Positions 10,831 through 22,204 are shown, numbered from the stretch's first letter. The stretch is 64,000 nt of DNA from Paguma larvata (GCA_030068075.1 CM057826.1:113608746-113672745), one strand, 5' to 3'. The notes: a model not told the origin generated them from the sequence alone. Translations and numbers: made by a program.

Positions 10831-10938
10831 ACAGAATATATGGTCTTTTCACCCCATTACAGAGCAATACATTCAGGATTCCTAGTAGCAAACAAAATAG
10901 AGTCCCTTGCCCTATGCCTTTTAAAGTGTAAAGCTCAG

Positions 10939-11049
10939 CTTTACGGTGGTGAGCAAAATGTATAGAATTGTCAAAACACTGGGTTCTATACCTGAAACTA
11001 ACATTGTGTTTCAACTAGGCTTCAATAACCAAAGAAACAAATAAATAAA
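10939..11049 (+). mobile_element. 111-bp L1 3' stub with perfect TSD
   Basis: The exact 17-bp repeat TAAAGTGTAAAGCTCAG at 10922-10938 and 11050-11066 brackets an L1 3' end ('gggttctatacctgaaacta', 'acattgtgtttcaactaggc', 'ttcaataa') with an (AAAT)n tail. The insertion was truncated to just over 100 bp. Confidence 0.9.
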
Positions 11050-11066
11050 TAAAGTGTAAAGCTCAG

Positions 11067-12335
11067 GAATTTCGAGATGACAAGTATAAGCAGAATGAGT
11101 CAATCAAAGTGGAACATAGCTCAAGGTGAAAATACACACAGAAAGCTACTATACCCTGGGAATAGTCCAGAAATGGGGCAGGTCACCAAGCGGGGTCGAA
11201 ACAAGAACAGAGTCTGCCAGAAAACTAGAGTCCAGGGCAACTATCAGAAAGAAATAGACACAGGGACCTTTGATACAAGCCTCACCCGAACTGAATGACT
11301 CTATAGGATATTCTCTCCAATAAAGAGCCTCTGCCCATACCTTCTGCAGGCTATCAAACGGGAGGAGGCAGAGGCATGGAGGTTAGTCTTCACATATCAT
11401 AAGTCTGAATATATTCAGGTTTCTATTTACACCCATCACTGTTCAATGTTCATCTCAAAGCTTTCTGTAAGAAGAGGGTATGAGCGTATGTTCTTAAGGA
11501 TTCAAGAAAGAAAAAATACAAGTTAAATACACAATGCTATTTAAAATGTCCCACTAACAAAGTAGTTGATCTCAGCTGCACATTTCCAATTTTTTTTTTT
11601 TTTGGATCTGTTTCTGAGAGGCACAAGTGGTAGGAAAGCACATAGTTCTTCAGTTCTAGGCTTTACTGTTTTAATGCCAGCATTTGAGGGGTATTTTTAA
11701 TGTTTTAATTTTCTTGTTTGGCCAAGAAATAAAAGATGTTTTGCTTTCCCCAGAGGATCTCAAACAAGAGGCATGGCCAAAAGAATCTTGTGGATTTCTT
11801 TATGTCTACCAGAGTCCGTGGGTTGTTAGCAATGGAGCAGCAGGCAGCTTCTTCTCAATGTATAAGTGTGTTATCCCTTCAACGGCCAGAGATCCCCAAA
11901 AGATATGGATGCCCGGGCCTTTGTTAATTCCCTTGTTAGAGCCTAAAATGTCTGAAAGTATCTGAAAAGAGAGTCTCTTATTAGACAGAACCAATGACAC
12001 TCATTCTTAACTAAACACATACTCTGTTTCTCTTCAGTGATATCAAAAGTTGACTCTGTCCACTGGATCATATGTTAGTGTAAGTGAAGATCACATTATC
12101 TCATCATATGCAGGGCCCCTTGCACCAGTCTTTCCTTCAACCTCATTTTTTACCCTTATACCATTTGCCCCCACCCCCGAGTCTTATTTTAATCTCCCTA
12201 CTAGTCTTTGTGTCCGAGGCTTCAAAATCTCAACACTGAGCCCTCCCATTCTTCACGGTCTGATATCTGTAAGCACAAATTCCTTCCTGGAAACAATCAC
12301 CTCTCGTTCTTGTTCAATAAATACCTCATTCCCTA
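11067..12335. other. Mostly single-copy non-coding stretch
   Basis: No gene recognised. The part 12160-12240 weakly resembles a plus-strand L2 reverse-transcriptase region ('taatctccctactagtc'). A 112-codon frame at 12050-12388 ends inside the next L1 and has no domain. A T run lies near 11591-11604. Confidence 0.35.
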
Positions 12336-14292
12336 AAAGGCATCCAAATTGGCAAGGAAGATATAAAATTCTCACTATTTGCAGATGACATGATACTATA
12401 AATAGAAATTTCTAAAGACTCCACCCACCAAAAAACTTATAGAACTGATAAACGAATTCGGTTAAGTTGCAGGATACAAAATCAATGTCCAAACATCTGT
12501 TGTATTTCTCTACACTAGTAATGAGACCACAGAAAATGACATTAAGAAAACAATCCTGTTTACAACTGCACCAAAAATTGTAAAAATTTCTAGGAATAAA
12601 CTTAACCAAATTGGTGAAAGACCTGTACTCTGAAAACTATAATATAATGATGAAAGAAATTCAAGATGATGCAAAAAAATGGAAAGACATTCCATGCTCA
12701 TGGGCTGGAAGAACAAACATTCTTAAAATGGCTATACTACCCAACACAATCTAAAGATTTTACACCAATCCCTATCAAAACACCAATAGCAATTTTCACA
12801 GAACTAAAACAAACAGTCCTAAAATTTGTACAAAACCACAAAAGATATTGAATAGGCAAAGTGATCTTGAAGAAGAAAAACAAAACCAGAGGTATTACAA
12901 TTCCAGATTTTATATTACAAAGTGGTAGTAATTAAAACAGTATGGTACTGGCATAAAAAATAGACACATAGATCAATGGAACTTAAGAGTAAACCCACAA
13001 ATAAAACTACAATTATATGGTAAATTAATCTTTGACAAAGCAGTAATGAATATACAATGGGAAAAATGCTGTTCCACAAATAGTGTTGGGAAACTGGACA
13101 ACCACACACAAAAGAGTGAAACTGGGTCACTTTCTTTCACCATATGCAAAAATAAACTCAACATGGATTGAAGACCTAAATTTAAGACCTGAAGCCATAA
13201 AAATTCTTGAAGAGAGCACAGGATGTAATCTCTATGACATCGGCAATAGCAACATTTTTCTAGATATGTCTCCAGGCAAGGGAAATAAAAGTAAAAATAA
13301 ACTACTGGGGCTACATTAAAATAAAGTTTCTGGACAGCAAAGGAAACAACAAAACTAAAAGGTAACATACAGAATACGAGAAGATATTTTCAAGTGACAT
13401 ATCCAGCAAAGGGTTAGTATCCAAAATATATAAAGGACTGATTTACCCCAATACCCAAAACACAAATAATCCTAATAAAAATAGGCACAAGACATGAAAA
13501 GACATTTCTCCAAAAGAGACATCCAGCTGGTCAGGAGACACATGAAAAGATGTTCAACGTCAATTATCATCAGGGAAATGCAAATCAAAACTACAATGAG
13601 ATATCACTTTACACCTACCTGTCAGAATGGCTAAAATCAAAAACACAGGAAACAACAAGTGCTGACAAGGGTGTGGAGAAAAAGGAACCCGCATGCACTC
13701 TTGGTGGGAGTGCAAACTGGTGCAGCCACTAGGGAAAACTGTATGGCGGTTCTTCAAAAAAAAATTAAAAATAGAACTACCATATATCCAATAATCACAC
13801 ACTATTTACCCAAAGAATACAAAAACACTAAATCAAAGAGACATATGCACCTCTATGTTTATTGCAGCATTATTTACCATAGCCAAACTATGGAAGTAGC
13901 CCAAATGTTCATCAACAGATGAATGGATATAGATGTGTATCTATATACACATAAATATATACACAATAGGATATAACTCAGCCATAAAAATGAATGGAAT
14001 CCTGCCATTTGCAACAACATGGATAGAGCTATAAAGTATAATGCTAAAGAAAATAAGCTAATCAGATAAAGACAAATACCACATGATTTCACTCACGTGG
14101 AATTTAAGAAATAAAACAAAGTACAAAAAAATGAGAAACAAACCAACAGATTTTTAACTATACAGAACAAATTGATATTTACTAGAGGGGAAGTAGGTGA
14201 GAGGATGGGGAAATAAGGGACAGGGATTCAAGAGTACACTTACCATAATGGAAAAAAAAAAATAAAATGAACTAATAAAAAAAATAAAGAAA
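12336..14292 (+). mobile_element. 5'-truncated L1, about 2 kb
   Basis: The element begins in the ORF2 reverse-transcriptase domain, just upstream of the catalytic FADD codons at 12378-12389, and runs through the ORF2 C-terminal half and 3' UTR to an A-rich end at about 14250-14292. A stop codon follows FADD within four codons (12399-12401), and frame changes occur throughout, so ORF2 is dead. Landmarks include the 'ctcaacatggattgaagacc' block near 13155, the 'ggaccc…tcttggtgggagtgcaaact' block near 13700, the 'atagccaaactatgg' block near 13880 and the 3' UTR block 'acatgatttcactcacgtgg' near 14082. No clear TSD was found. Confidence 0.9.
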
Positions 14293-14564
14293 TCAGTCTC
14301 TTCCAGAAGGAGAAGGCAGAAGGATCAAGAAGTATGGACAGAGATTTCTATCCTGCCTTACATGCCCTAATCTTGGGGCTGTATCACTGCTTAAAGTATG
14401 ATGTTAAAGGGGCCTCCCCAGTTGGTAATCCAGACTAAGAGTCTGTGGACAGAGCAAGGAATCAATCTGTGTCTTCTGGAAGCTAGAAGCTATAGTGAAT
14501 TACGTGGCAACCAAGTAAATCTAGAGTAACTTCTAGTCATTCTCTTATGTATGCATTTATTTTC
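14293..14564. other. Single-copy non-coding stretch
   Basis: Nothing recognisable between the L1 tail and the reversed L2 fragment. Confidence 0.35.
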
Positions 14565-14720
14565 TTTCACATATTCATTCAACAGATACTTGTGAAGTAC
14601 CTACCGTATGCAAGACAATGAGCCAAGGATTAGAAAAATAAGAGAAAAGAACAAACAAGAAAATAAAAAGGTAAACAAACTAAACAACCAACAACTCTTC
14701 TTAGATCCATCAGAGAAGTG
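14565..14720 (-). mobile_element. L2 3' end
   Basis: The plus strand reads as a reversed L2 end: 'cattcaacagatacttgtga', 'agtacctaccgtatgc', 'caagacaatgagcc', then an A-rich block. Short and diverged. Confidence 0.55.
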
Positions 14721-14798
14721 AGGTCACAAGGCAAGGGGTTGCCCTAAAAATTAAAGAGACAAACGGAGATAGAGAATTAAAATTTACCAGAGCAGAAA

Positions 14799-14967
14799 GG
14801 TGCCTGGGGGGCTTAGTCAGTTAAGTGTTCGACTCCTGGTTTTGGCTCAGGTCACGATCTCAAGGTGTTTTGAGTTTGAGCCACCTGTCTCCCTCTCTTT
14901 CTGCCCCTTCCCCATTTGCACGGTTTCTGTCTCTCTCAAAATAAATAAATAAACTTAAAAAGAAAAA
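14799..14967 (+). mobile_element. Felid SINEC copy, outer (host of a nested SINE)
   Basis: A plus-strand SINE with head 'ggtgcctggggggcttagtc' and tail '(aaat)n aaacttaaaaag'. The 15-bp TSD TTACCAGAGCAGAAA is at 14784-14798 and again at 15207-15221, on the far side of a second SINE, so the second SINE sits in the A-rich tail of this one. An internal deletion removes part of the middle. Confidence 0.93.
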
Positions 14968-15192
14968 AATTTTTTTATTAATGTTTATTTATTTTTGAGA
15001 GACATAGACACAGAGCATGAGCAGGGGAAGGGCAGACACAGAGAGGGAGAGGGAGACACAGAATCTAAAGCAGGCTCCAGGCTCTGATGAGCCGTCAGCA
15101 CAGAGCCCGATGTGGGGCTCGAACTCACAGACCGTGAGATCATGACCTGAGGTGAAGTTGGCCGCTTAACCAACTGAGCCACCCAGGTGTCC
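14968..15192 (-). mobile_element. Felid SINEC copy, nested in a SINE tail
   Basis: Full-length minus-strand SINE from the T-rich start to 'gccacccaggtgtcc'. Its own TSD, CTTAAAAAGAAAAA, is at 14954-14967 and 15193-15206 and is made of the host SINE's tail. This orders the two events: outer first, inner second. The inner copy is closer to a full consensus form. The 65-codon minus-strand frame at 14985-15182 is SINE sequence. Confidence 0.95.
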
Positions 15193-15439
15193 CTTAAAAA
15201 GAAAAATTACCAGAGCAGAAAATCAGGAGAAAAACCTCCATGGGAACCAGCACCGGGGTAGGAAAGCTTGAATTATAATTGATAAACTGCGAAAGGCACA
15301 TTATGGACAAATCTGACAGATGAAAACTTGAGAGGATCCTGTCACACTTTTGTGAGTTCTACCTCAGGGAGTTCCACCAGGTCCTTGAAGTGACTGGAGA
15401 AAATTCCCTCCTGCTTCCAGGAAGTGGAGAGAAAAAGAA

Positions 15440-17345
15440 CCATTCTGAAATATATCAGAGCACTCTGTTCTTCTAAACAAGGCCTACTCTCGAGAAAAAC
15501 TATTTTAACAGAGTTTAATCAGGAATTTCATGGGAAATGCCCAACTCCATTTTCCTCCAGCTCTCCTGTTCAATGTAAGATCGGGGAGAAATACGGAAGA
15601 TAGTGGTGAAGTTCACAACCCAGGATCTCAGGCTTATCAAGAGACTAAGTCCTAAAACACGGTTATGGAATTCTTCTTAATACCCCGCAGTACCACTACA
15701 TTCCTCAAAGTCTATTTATAAAGTTTATTTTATCCAGTACACTGTGTTCATGTATCAACAAGAAATTTCAAGGCAGAAAACGTATTTTGAAGAGAATGAG
15801 CAAGCATACGAGGCAGATTCACTTTTGTCAAGGATATTAGAATTACCAAGTGAAGAGTTTTTCTTTAACGATTAATATGCTAAAGGATTTGATGGAAAAA
15901 GTAGACAACATGCAGGAACAGAGAGAGAAATGTTGGCAGAGAAACAGAGATTCTTAAGAATCTAAAAGAAATGCTAGAGGTCAAAAACATTGTATCAGAA
16001 ATGAAGAATATCTTTGATGGGCTCAATAGTACATTGTAGTTGGTTTTGGAAAGGATATCTAACTATGAGGATATGACAGTAAAAATGGTTCAAACTAGAG
16101 AGAAAGAACAAAAAAGACAAAAAGAAACAAAAAAATTCTATGCCCACAGGTTTGATACTTGATTAAATTAACAAGATTTTTGAGAGAAACAATTTACTAA
16201 AACTCACACATAGGCCTTTATCTATTAAAGAAATTGAAGTGATAATTCATAATCTTCCAAATCAGAAAGCATCAGGCCTAGATGAATTCACTAGTGAATT
16301 TTATCAAACATTAAAGGAAAAAATATATACCAATTCTCTACAATAATTATTACAGGATAGAAACAGAGGAAATCCTTTCTAACTCATTCTACAAGGTCAA
16401 CATTATCTTAATTATTAATATCAGAGAAAGACATTACAAGAAACATAGGTGCAAAATTCCTCAAAGATGTTATCAAATCAAATCCAACTATTTTTTAAGA
16501 GAGAGAGTGCACAAGTGAGGGACGGGCAGAGAGAGAGGGAGAAAGAAAAGAGAGAGAGAGAGAAGTGGGGCTCAACCAAAGCAGGGTGAACCCCAAAGTT
16601 CACCTGATGTGGAACTCAAACTCACAGTGAGATCATGACCTGAGTCAAAGTCTTATGTTTAACTGACTGAGCCACCCAGACATCCTCAAATCCAACAATT
16701 TCTAAAAGACATTATACACCACAACCAAGTGGGATTTATTGCAGGTATGCAAGATCAATTCAATAATCAAAACTAAATTAATGTAATCCATCATATCACT
16801 AGGCTGAGGAATAAAAATCTCATATAACCTGATCAGATTAATAAATGCAATAAAAACATTTGACAAAATCCGACATCCAGTCATAATTAGAAAAAAAAGA
16901 AAGAAAAAAAACCACTAAGTAAACTAGGAGTAAAGGAGAGCTTTTTCACATTGATAAAAACAACAAAACACTATCATACTTAATAGTGAAAACCTTGAGG
17001 AATTGCCATTAAGATCAGAAAGAAAACAAAGTTATAATCTCTCACCAGTCCTTTTCAACACTGTACTCTAAGTTCTAGCTAAACACAGTAACTAAGGAAT
17101 ACTAATTAGCAATTAAAGCAAAGAACCACTGATACACAGCACAAGTCCTCTGGGTATTGGAGAATAGTGTTGTGTGTTTAAAAAAAAATCCTAAAGGTTC
17201 TATACTGTATGACCGTACTTATATAACATTCTTGACATTAGGAAATTTTCAACCTAAAAATTAGATTTGTGATTACCTGTGGTTATGGATGAGAGGAAAG
17301 TGGGTGAGGTTGTAAAGGACAACATAAGAGACAGGGACATCTAGT
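15440..17345 (+). mobile_element. L1M with internal deletion (5' UTR-ORF1-RT-3' UTR)
   Basis: From about 15440 to 15860 the sequence resembles an L1M 5' UTR. At 15855-16060 it matches the ORF1 N-terminal region ('attaatatgctaaaggattt', 'gaaaaagtagacaacatgca', 'gaaatgaagaatatctttga'). By about 16200 the match is already in the ORF2 reverse-transcriptase region: the frame there would read ASGLDEFTSEFYQT, the L1 RT motif usually written PDGFTGEFYQ. The rest of ORF1 and the whole endonuclease domain are missing. RT sequence continues to about 17090, and a 3' UTR block follows at 17190-17345. Stops and frame breaks are frequent. A SINE interrupts it at 16489-16685. Confidence 0.8.
16489..16685 (-). 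mobile_element. Felid SINEC copy inside L1M
   Basis: Minus-strand SINE with GA-rich block and reversed head 'gactgagccacccagacat'. The 11-bp TSD TCAAATCCAAC at 16478-16488 and 16686-16696 lies in L1M RT sequence, which is continuous across the insertion. The poly-A end is short and worn. Confidence 0.92.
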
Positions 17346-18894
17346 TGGAAGGCCTTAAAATTTTGACTACTCAGAATCTTCCGAATTCTCTGAGTCTTCA
17401 AAAATGGCCAGAGCCCTTCCTATTATTACATGAAGGTAGTGCACGAATCTCTCTTTCATATACAAAAGGCAGCATGTATCACCTTTAGGAGCAGGCCTTA
17501 CTTGCCCTCCTGATCAGTAGACCTTTAAGCAGAGTTATGCCACAGCATGGCCCAGATGGGGTGATAGTAAGAGTGAAAAAGGTAGAAATGAACTATGTAT
17601 ATATATATACACACACATACACACAAATGAAATGAAAACAGAATATATATATCTGAAAGGGGCTGCAGGACCTGGCCATGGCAAAGCAAGCACGAAGATG
17701 CTTAATCAAGGAGAAGATAAAATTAGAGAGAAACTTAACACCTTGGCAAGAACTCTAAGAGATGATGTATGAACTCACTACTAGGATGCTCTCAGAGGCA
17801 TGGAAAAAGTGATGCCTGGTGCTGAGTGAAAATGAACAGCCAGATTCATTGTGTAGCAGATGGTGGAGAACTGGATTACGAAGGTTAGTGAAGTGCGTAT
17901 GCTGAAATAGATATGATTTGCATAATCGGAGGACCCACCAAGTGATTATATTTCACAGGAAGATGGAGAGGACTTAACACTCACCAAAGCCATGAGGAAT
18001 GTGGGGGAGAGAGGAAAATAAGCATCACTAAAACTTTTAGTGGTAGCTCATCTCTGGAGAGTAGGACTATAGAAGTTATTAGAGAATTTAGGTCATTCAT
18101 AGCATGCAGAAGGCAAGGTCCTGAAACTACTGGGGTCATGTACTAACAGACAAAAAATATGATTTCAGGGTCAGAATTACTGTCACAAGTATCAATGTCA
18201 GAGTGGCAGCCAAGGGCAACTGAGCCACGGAGTTCTGGAGATGGTTAACAGAATACAAAATTACAAGGGGCAAAATAAATAGAAAACTAAGAGTGGTCAC
18301 ACCAATAAAAAAATCATAATCTATTCCCCACTGTCCAAATTTGAGCCAATTTTCAAACCCTGGTTGTATTAGCTCAACAGGTGGCTAGCTCTTGAAGGAC
18401 TGTGAAACAATATATACTACATGTACACAATAATCATCCCTCTGATCCTTATTTGAAGGGTCTTTGGGTCTACTTACATTGAAAGCTATGCATTTGAGGG
18501 TCTGTGTTGACACTGAGACCCAAAGACTTAAAGTGTCCTCATGGCACTAGGTTAGGTATAGGAGGATCAGGTAATAAATGGAGTCCTGGCAAGGTATGGT
18601 TGCAGTGGATCCATCGATCTGCAGATATACCTGATACAGCTGGTACAAACTCCACATTGGTTCTCTGTTTGAAGGGAAGTGCAAGTAGAAACCTTGAAAC
18701 AACCACTTCCAGCAAGGATAATAAATAAAAAATTTAATCATATCATGGTAGGGCATGGGAAGGCAAGGATTAATGTCAGCCTCAAGAATATGACAGGCCA
18801 CAGGAGAGTTCCATAATATCACCATGTACTTACGAGTACGGCCCCTGCAAACACTGGATGATCCTGGAAGATAAGGGTACATTTACACTGTATA
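17346..18894 (+). other. Possible MaLR/ERVL-type internal region (uncertain)
   Basis: This block is not single-copy in appearance. It is moderately G-rich, contains no long frame, and ends exactly where an MLT1-like LTR of the same strand begins, the position expected for the 3' part of a MaLR internal region. I could not match individual motifs with certainty, and no 5' LTR is seen, so L1M sequence or another old element remains possible. A TATA/CACA simple repeat lies inside at 17595-17625. Confidence 0.3.
17595..17625. repeat. (TA)n(CA)n simple repeat
   Basis: Compound short microsatellite: TATATATATA followed by CACACACATACACACA. Confidence 0.85.
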
Positions 18895-19600
18895 TGTTAC
18901 AGCTGAAGTGTGTTCCCCCCAAAAGACATGTTGAAGTCCTAACTTCCAATACCTCAGGATATGATCTTACATGGAAAGAGGCTCATTGAAGACATAATTG
19001 GTTAAGATGAGGTGACTGGTGGGGCACCTAGGTGGCTCAGTCAGTTGAGTGTCCAACTTTGGCTCAGGTCATGGTCTTCCTGTTTGTGAGTTGGAGCCTC
19101 TGGCTTTGTGCTGATGGCTCAGAGCCTGGAGCCTGCTTTGGATTCTGTGTCTCTCTCTCTGTCCCTCCCCTGCTCACACTCTGTCTCTTTCTCAAAAATA
19201 AACAAACATTAAAAAAAAAAAAAAAAGATTAGGTGACTGGAGTAGGATAGGGCCTTAATCCAACATAAATGGTGTTCTTAGGGGAAGAAAAGAGATAAAC
19301 TAAGAGGAAAATTGGACAGGTGAAGACAGACATGTAAGGAAATAACTATATGCGATGATACGGGCAGAGATGAAACTGATGTTTTCAAGTAAAGGAATGT
19401 CAAAGATTGTTGGCAAACCACCAGCAGTTAGCAAGAGTCAAGGAAGGATCCTCCTCTACTGGTTACAGAGGAAGCATGGCCCTGCCAACACCCTGATTTC
19501 TGACTTCTGGTGTTCAGAACTATGACAGAATAAATTTTTGTTGTTTTAAGCTACTAAGTTTGTGATATTTTGCTACAGTAGCCTGAGGAAACTAATAAGT
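18895..19600 (+). mobile_element. MLT1-like MaLR LTR, split by a SINE
   Basis: The 5' part has the MLT1 start: TG at 18895, 'gtgtgttccccccaaaag', 'atgttgaagtcctaac', 'acctcaggatatgatcttac'. After the SINE it resumes with 'ccttaatccaacataaatgg', 'tggtgttcttag', and ends with the MLT1 3' signature 'gacagaataaatttttgttg', 'ctactaagtttgtgatattt' and 'gcctgaggaaactaata'. About 490 bp without the SINE, typical for this LTR class. No coding sequence. Confidence 0.8.
19020..19224 (+). mobile_element. Felid SINEC copy inside an MLT1-like LTR
   Basis: Head 'ggggcacctaggtggctcag', tail 'caaaaataaacaaacatt' plus a poly-A run. TSD AAGATGAGGTGACTGG at 19004-19019 and a one-mismatch copy at 19225-19240 lie within LTR sequence. 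The frame at 19032-19232 is SINE-derived. Confidence 0.94.
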
Positions 19601-19604
19601 GTTC

Positions 19605-20360
19605 AATCAGTTTGTAGCTCTTGATCTCAGCTGTGGTGCTAGATATTTTTCCTTTGCTAGAGCACACTGATATTGCCTCAGGTTGATAGGATATAGCCAG
19701 CAATGTGATAAAGGAATTCTTTTCTGTCTCAATAAAAAAAAAAAAAATCAGAAATAGCTTATAAGAGACAACAACATATAATTATGGCTTTGCTCCAAAG
19801 CTAAGCTAACTCTCCTGATCTCTGTCATAATATAGAACAAAGAAATTTTCAAAGTATAGGCACCAGCGTACATCATGTTGGTCTATTACCTCAATAAGAT
19901 TAAGCTGATAGGGCTAGAGAAGAAATAAGTGGTTAGTACGCTGAAGGCCTTGGTAAAAGACAAGCTGTCCACAGAGTGAAAGATAAATCCTATTTTGGTT
20001 CAGGGGCAACCACACCTATAATATTTAGGTTCAAGTGGTCATGGTGGGGGACATTGTCTCCTAAGTAAAGGATAGACCATTTCATCTTTTATCTCTCATC
20101 ATGAAGATCGGTTGACATCTATGGACTCTGTGGGTAGCACATTACAAATGACTCTCTGCTAGGAATGATACCCAAATAGGAAAGAGCTGTATACCAGTCC
20201 AGGCTGTAGCCAAATAGATCCAAGATACCCAGAAAGTTCTATGGCATTAAAAACATCAGAGGGAGAAAATCAATGTATACATTTTGTGGTAAGACCAGTA
20301 AGAAAATTATAACCCAGGACAAAGGACAATGGACAATATTTAGCTTCCAAAATCAGATGA
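19605..20360 (+). other. Unassigned old sequence, possibly ERVL-like pol relic
   Basis: Around 20160-20225 the run 'aggaaagagctgtatacc', 'agtccaggctgtagcc' resembles ERVL-type pol DNA, and the rest is consistent with very old retroviral sequence, but stops are frequent and no domain can be read. It follows the MLT1-like LTR directly. An A run lies at 19735-19747. Confidence 0.25.
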
Positions 20361-20364
20361 GCTC

Positions 20365-21185
20365 AGATATGTTCAGAGTGCTATGGCCATAGACTGCTTT
20401 ATGCCCCGGCAATCCCTCCTCTGAGTATTTATCCAAAGAAAATGAAATCAGAATCTTCAAGCAGTATCTGCACACCATGTTAATTTCAGGATCATTCACA
20501 ATAGTCAAGACTTGGAAACAAGTTAAATGTCTGTCACTGATGAATAGATGAAGAAAATGACACACACAGGCCTATTACTCAGCCAGAAGGACAAAGGAAA
20601 TCATGCCATTTGGAGGAACATGGATGAATGTATACAACATTATACTGAATGAAATAAGTCAAACAAAGAAAAATACTGTACAATCTCATTTATATGTGGA
20701 ATTCAAAATAATCAAGTTCATGAAAGAGAATGAATGATAGATGCCAGAGGCTGCAGGGAGGAGGAAATGGGGAGATGTTGGTTAAGAGATACAAAGTTGC
20801 TGGTAAATTAGTTCTGAAGATTTCACGTACAACAATATAACTGTACTTATCAATATTGTAGAATTAAAATTTTTGAGAGGGTAGATCCTAGTTGTTCTCA
20901 ATACACATGTGAGAAGGAAAGAAGGAAGGAAGGAAGGAAGGAAGGAAGGAAGGAAGGAAGGAAGGAAGGAGGGAAGGAGGAAGGAGGGAAGGAGGGAAGG
21001 AGGAAGGAAGGAAGGAGGGAAGGAGGGAAGGAGGAAGAAGGGAAGGAAGAAAGAGAAAAAAGATGACTATGTGAGAAAATGAATATTTAATTATCTTAAC
21101 TGTAATATTGCATAGTGTGTATGTATATTAAGTCATCAAATTGTATACCTTAATATATACTTTTAAATTATTAAATAGATCTCCA
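20365..21185 (+). mobile_element. L1M (L1MB-like) 3' end interrupted by a microsatellite
   Basis: The first part is the ORF2 C-terminus/3' UTR type: 'gagtatttatccaaag', 'cattcacaatagtcaaga', 'catgccatttggaggaacat', 'gaatgaaataagtcaaac', 'acaatctcatttatatgtgg'. After 'gagggtagatcctagttgtt' at 20878-20897 the A-rich UTR segment has become a GAAG microsatellite (20911-21060). The L1 end resumes at 21063 ('gactatgtgagaaaatgaat') and finishes with 'aaattgtataccttaatat'. The 70-codon minus frame at 20353-20565 is a shadow. Confidence 0.8.
20911..21060. repeat. (GAAG)n polypurine microsatellite
   Basis: About 150 bp of pure A/G on the plus strand: a regular GAAG core followed by GGAGGGAAGGAGG variants. 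The long uninterrupted core suggests recent length change. It sits inside an L1M 3' UTR. Confidence 0.97.
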
Positions 21186-21278
21186 TAAAGGCATAATTAA
21201 TTATATATCCCTAAAGGAAAAATGCACTCACTGTTTGCACTTACCTAAATGCCTATCACCCACAATTAGCCCACACCA

Positions 21279-21338
21279 TCAAAAAAAAAAAACCCAAAAA
21301 ACAAAAAACAAAACACACACACACACAAAACGAAAAAC
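21279..21338. repeat. A-rich / (CA)n tract
   Basis: Poly-A with CAAAA units and a short CACACACACACA run. Low complexity; it may be a decayed insertion tail, although the sequence just upstream is not recognised. Confidence 0.8.
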
Positions 21339-22065
21339 AAGATCAAATCACACATTAGGTGTTGGTGAGGCTGGAGAAATTAAGTTTCTCATTCAACGCA
21401 AGTGGGGAAGGTCATTTATTACAACCACTTTGGCAATAGTTTTGGCTGAAGTAGGAAGTTGGACTTAGTGATTCTACCACTAAGTATACCTTAAGAGAAA
21501 CTCTTGCCTGTGTGCCTGGAGACATGGGCATAAATATTCATAGACTGTTTTTAATTCCTTTTAATAGCCAAAACCCAGAAAAAGGTAATGTCTATCAACA
21601 GCACAATAAATAAACTGCTCTATGGTTTTTTTTAATATAAAAAAAATGACAAAACAACAAATTGAATCAAGTACAGCCTCATTCACAGATCTGCAAGAAT
21701 GACCCTCAAGAACAAAAGCAATGCCAAGTGTTTAGTAAACTGACTACACTATGACTTTGTATAAAGTTCAAAAATAGAAAAGACAAGCAATATAGTGATC
21801 AGGTATACTAATATATCTCATCAGGGGGAAAACTATAAAGGAAAGCAAAGAAGCGATCAAACTCCAGACTGTTCATTACCTGTGAGTGGCAAGGAGGGCC
21901 CTATGACATACGAAGAGATCATATACAGGTATCCTCTATATCAGAACCAGGTGGTTAGATCACAAATGCTCATCTTATTATGTATATACATGTGAACATA
22001 TCTACGTAACCCATTTTGTACATTTTTTGTATGTATTATACAATTTATAATAAAAGAATTCAGTG
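21339..22065 (+). mobile_element. L1ME/L1M 3' end
   Basis: Landmarks in order: 'attaggtgttggtgaggctg', 'acaaccactttggcaatagt', 'taagtataccttaagagaaa', 'aatagccaaaacccag', 'tctatcaacagcac', 'gcctcattcacagatctgca', and an end 'tgtattatacaatttataat'. This is the usual ORF2 tail-3' UTR order of old L1s. Coding capacity is gone. Confidence 0.7.
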
Positions 22066-22204
22066 GAGAAAAGGAGATTCAAATCCTGGGAGATTTACTC
22101 TATGGCCCGTGGTCTTAATCAATAAATACATATTGAATTAGAAAGTGGATGGAATTCCTGCTCACATTCATCTTCTTTTTAAAGCTGTCTTTGACTTTCT
22201 TTAT

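Noticed and set aside
12050..12388. 112-codon plus-strand frame
   Set aside because: It runs from single-copy or weak L2 sequence into an L1 boundary; no domain or signal peptide that holds up, and no conservation evidence.
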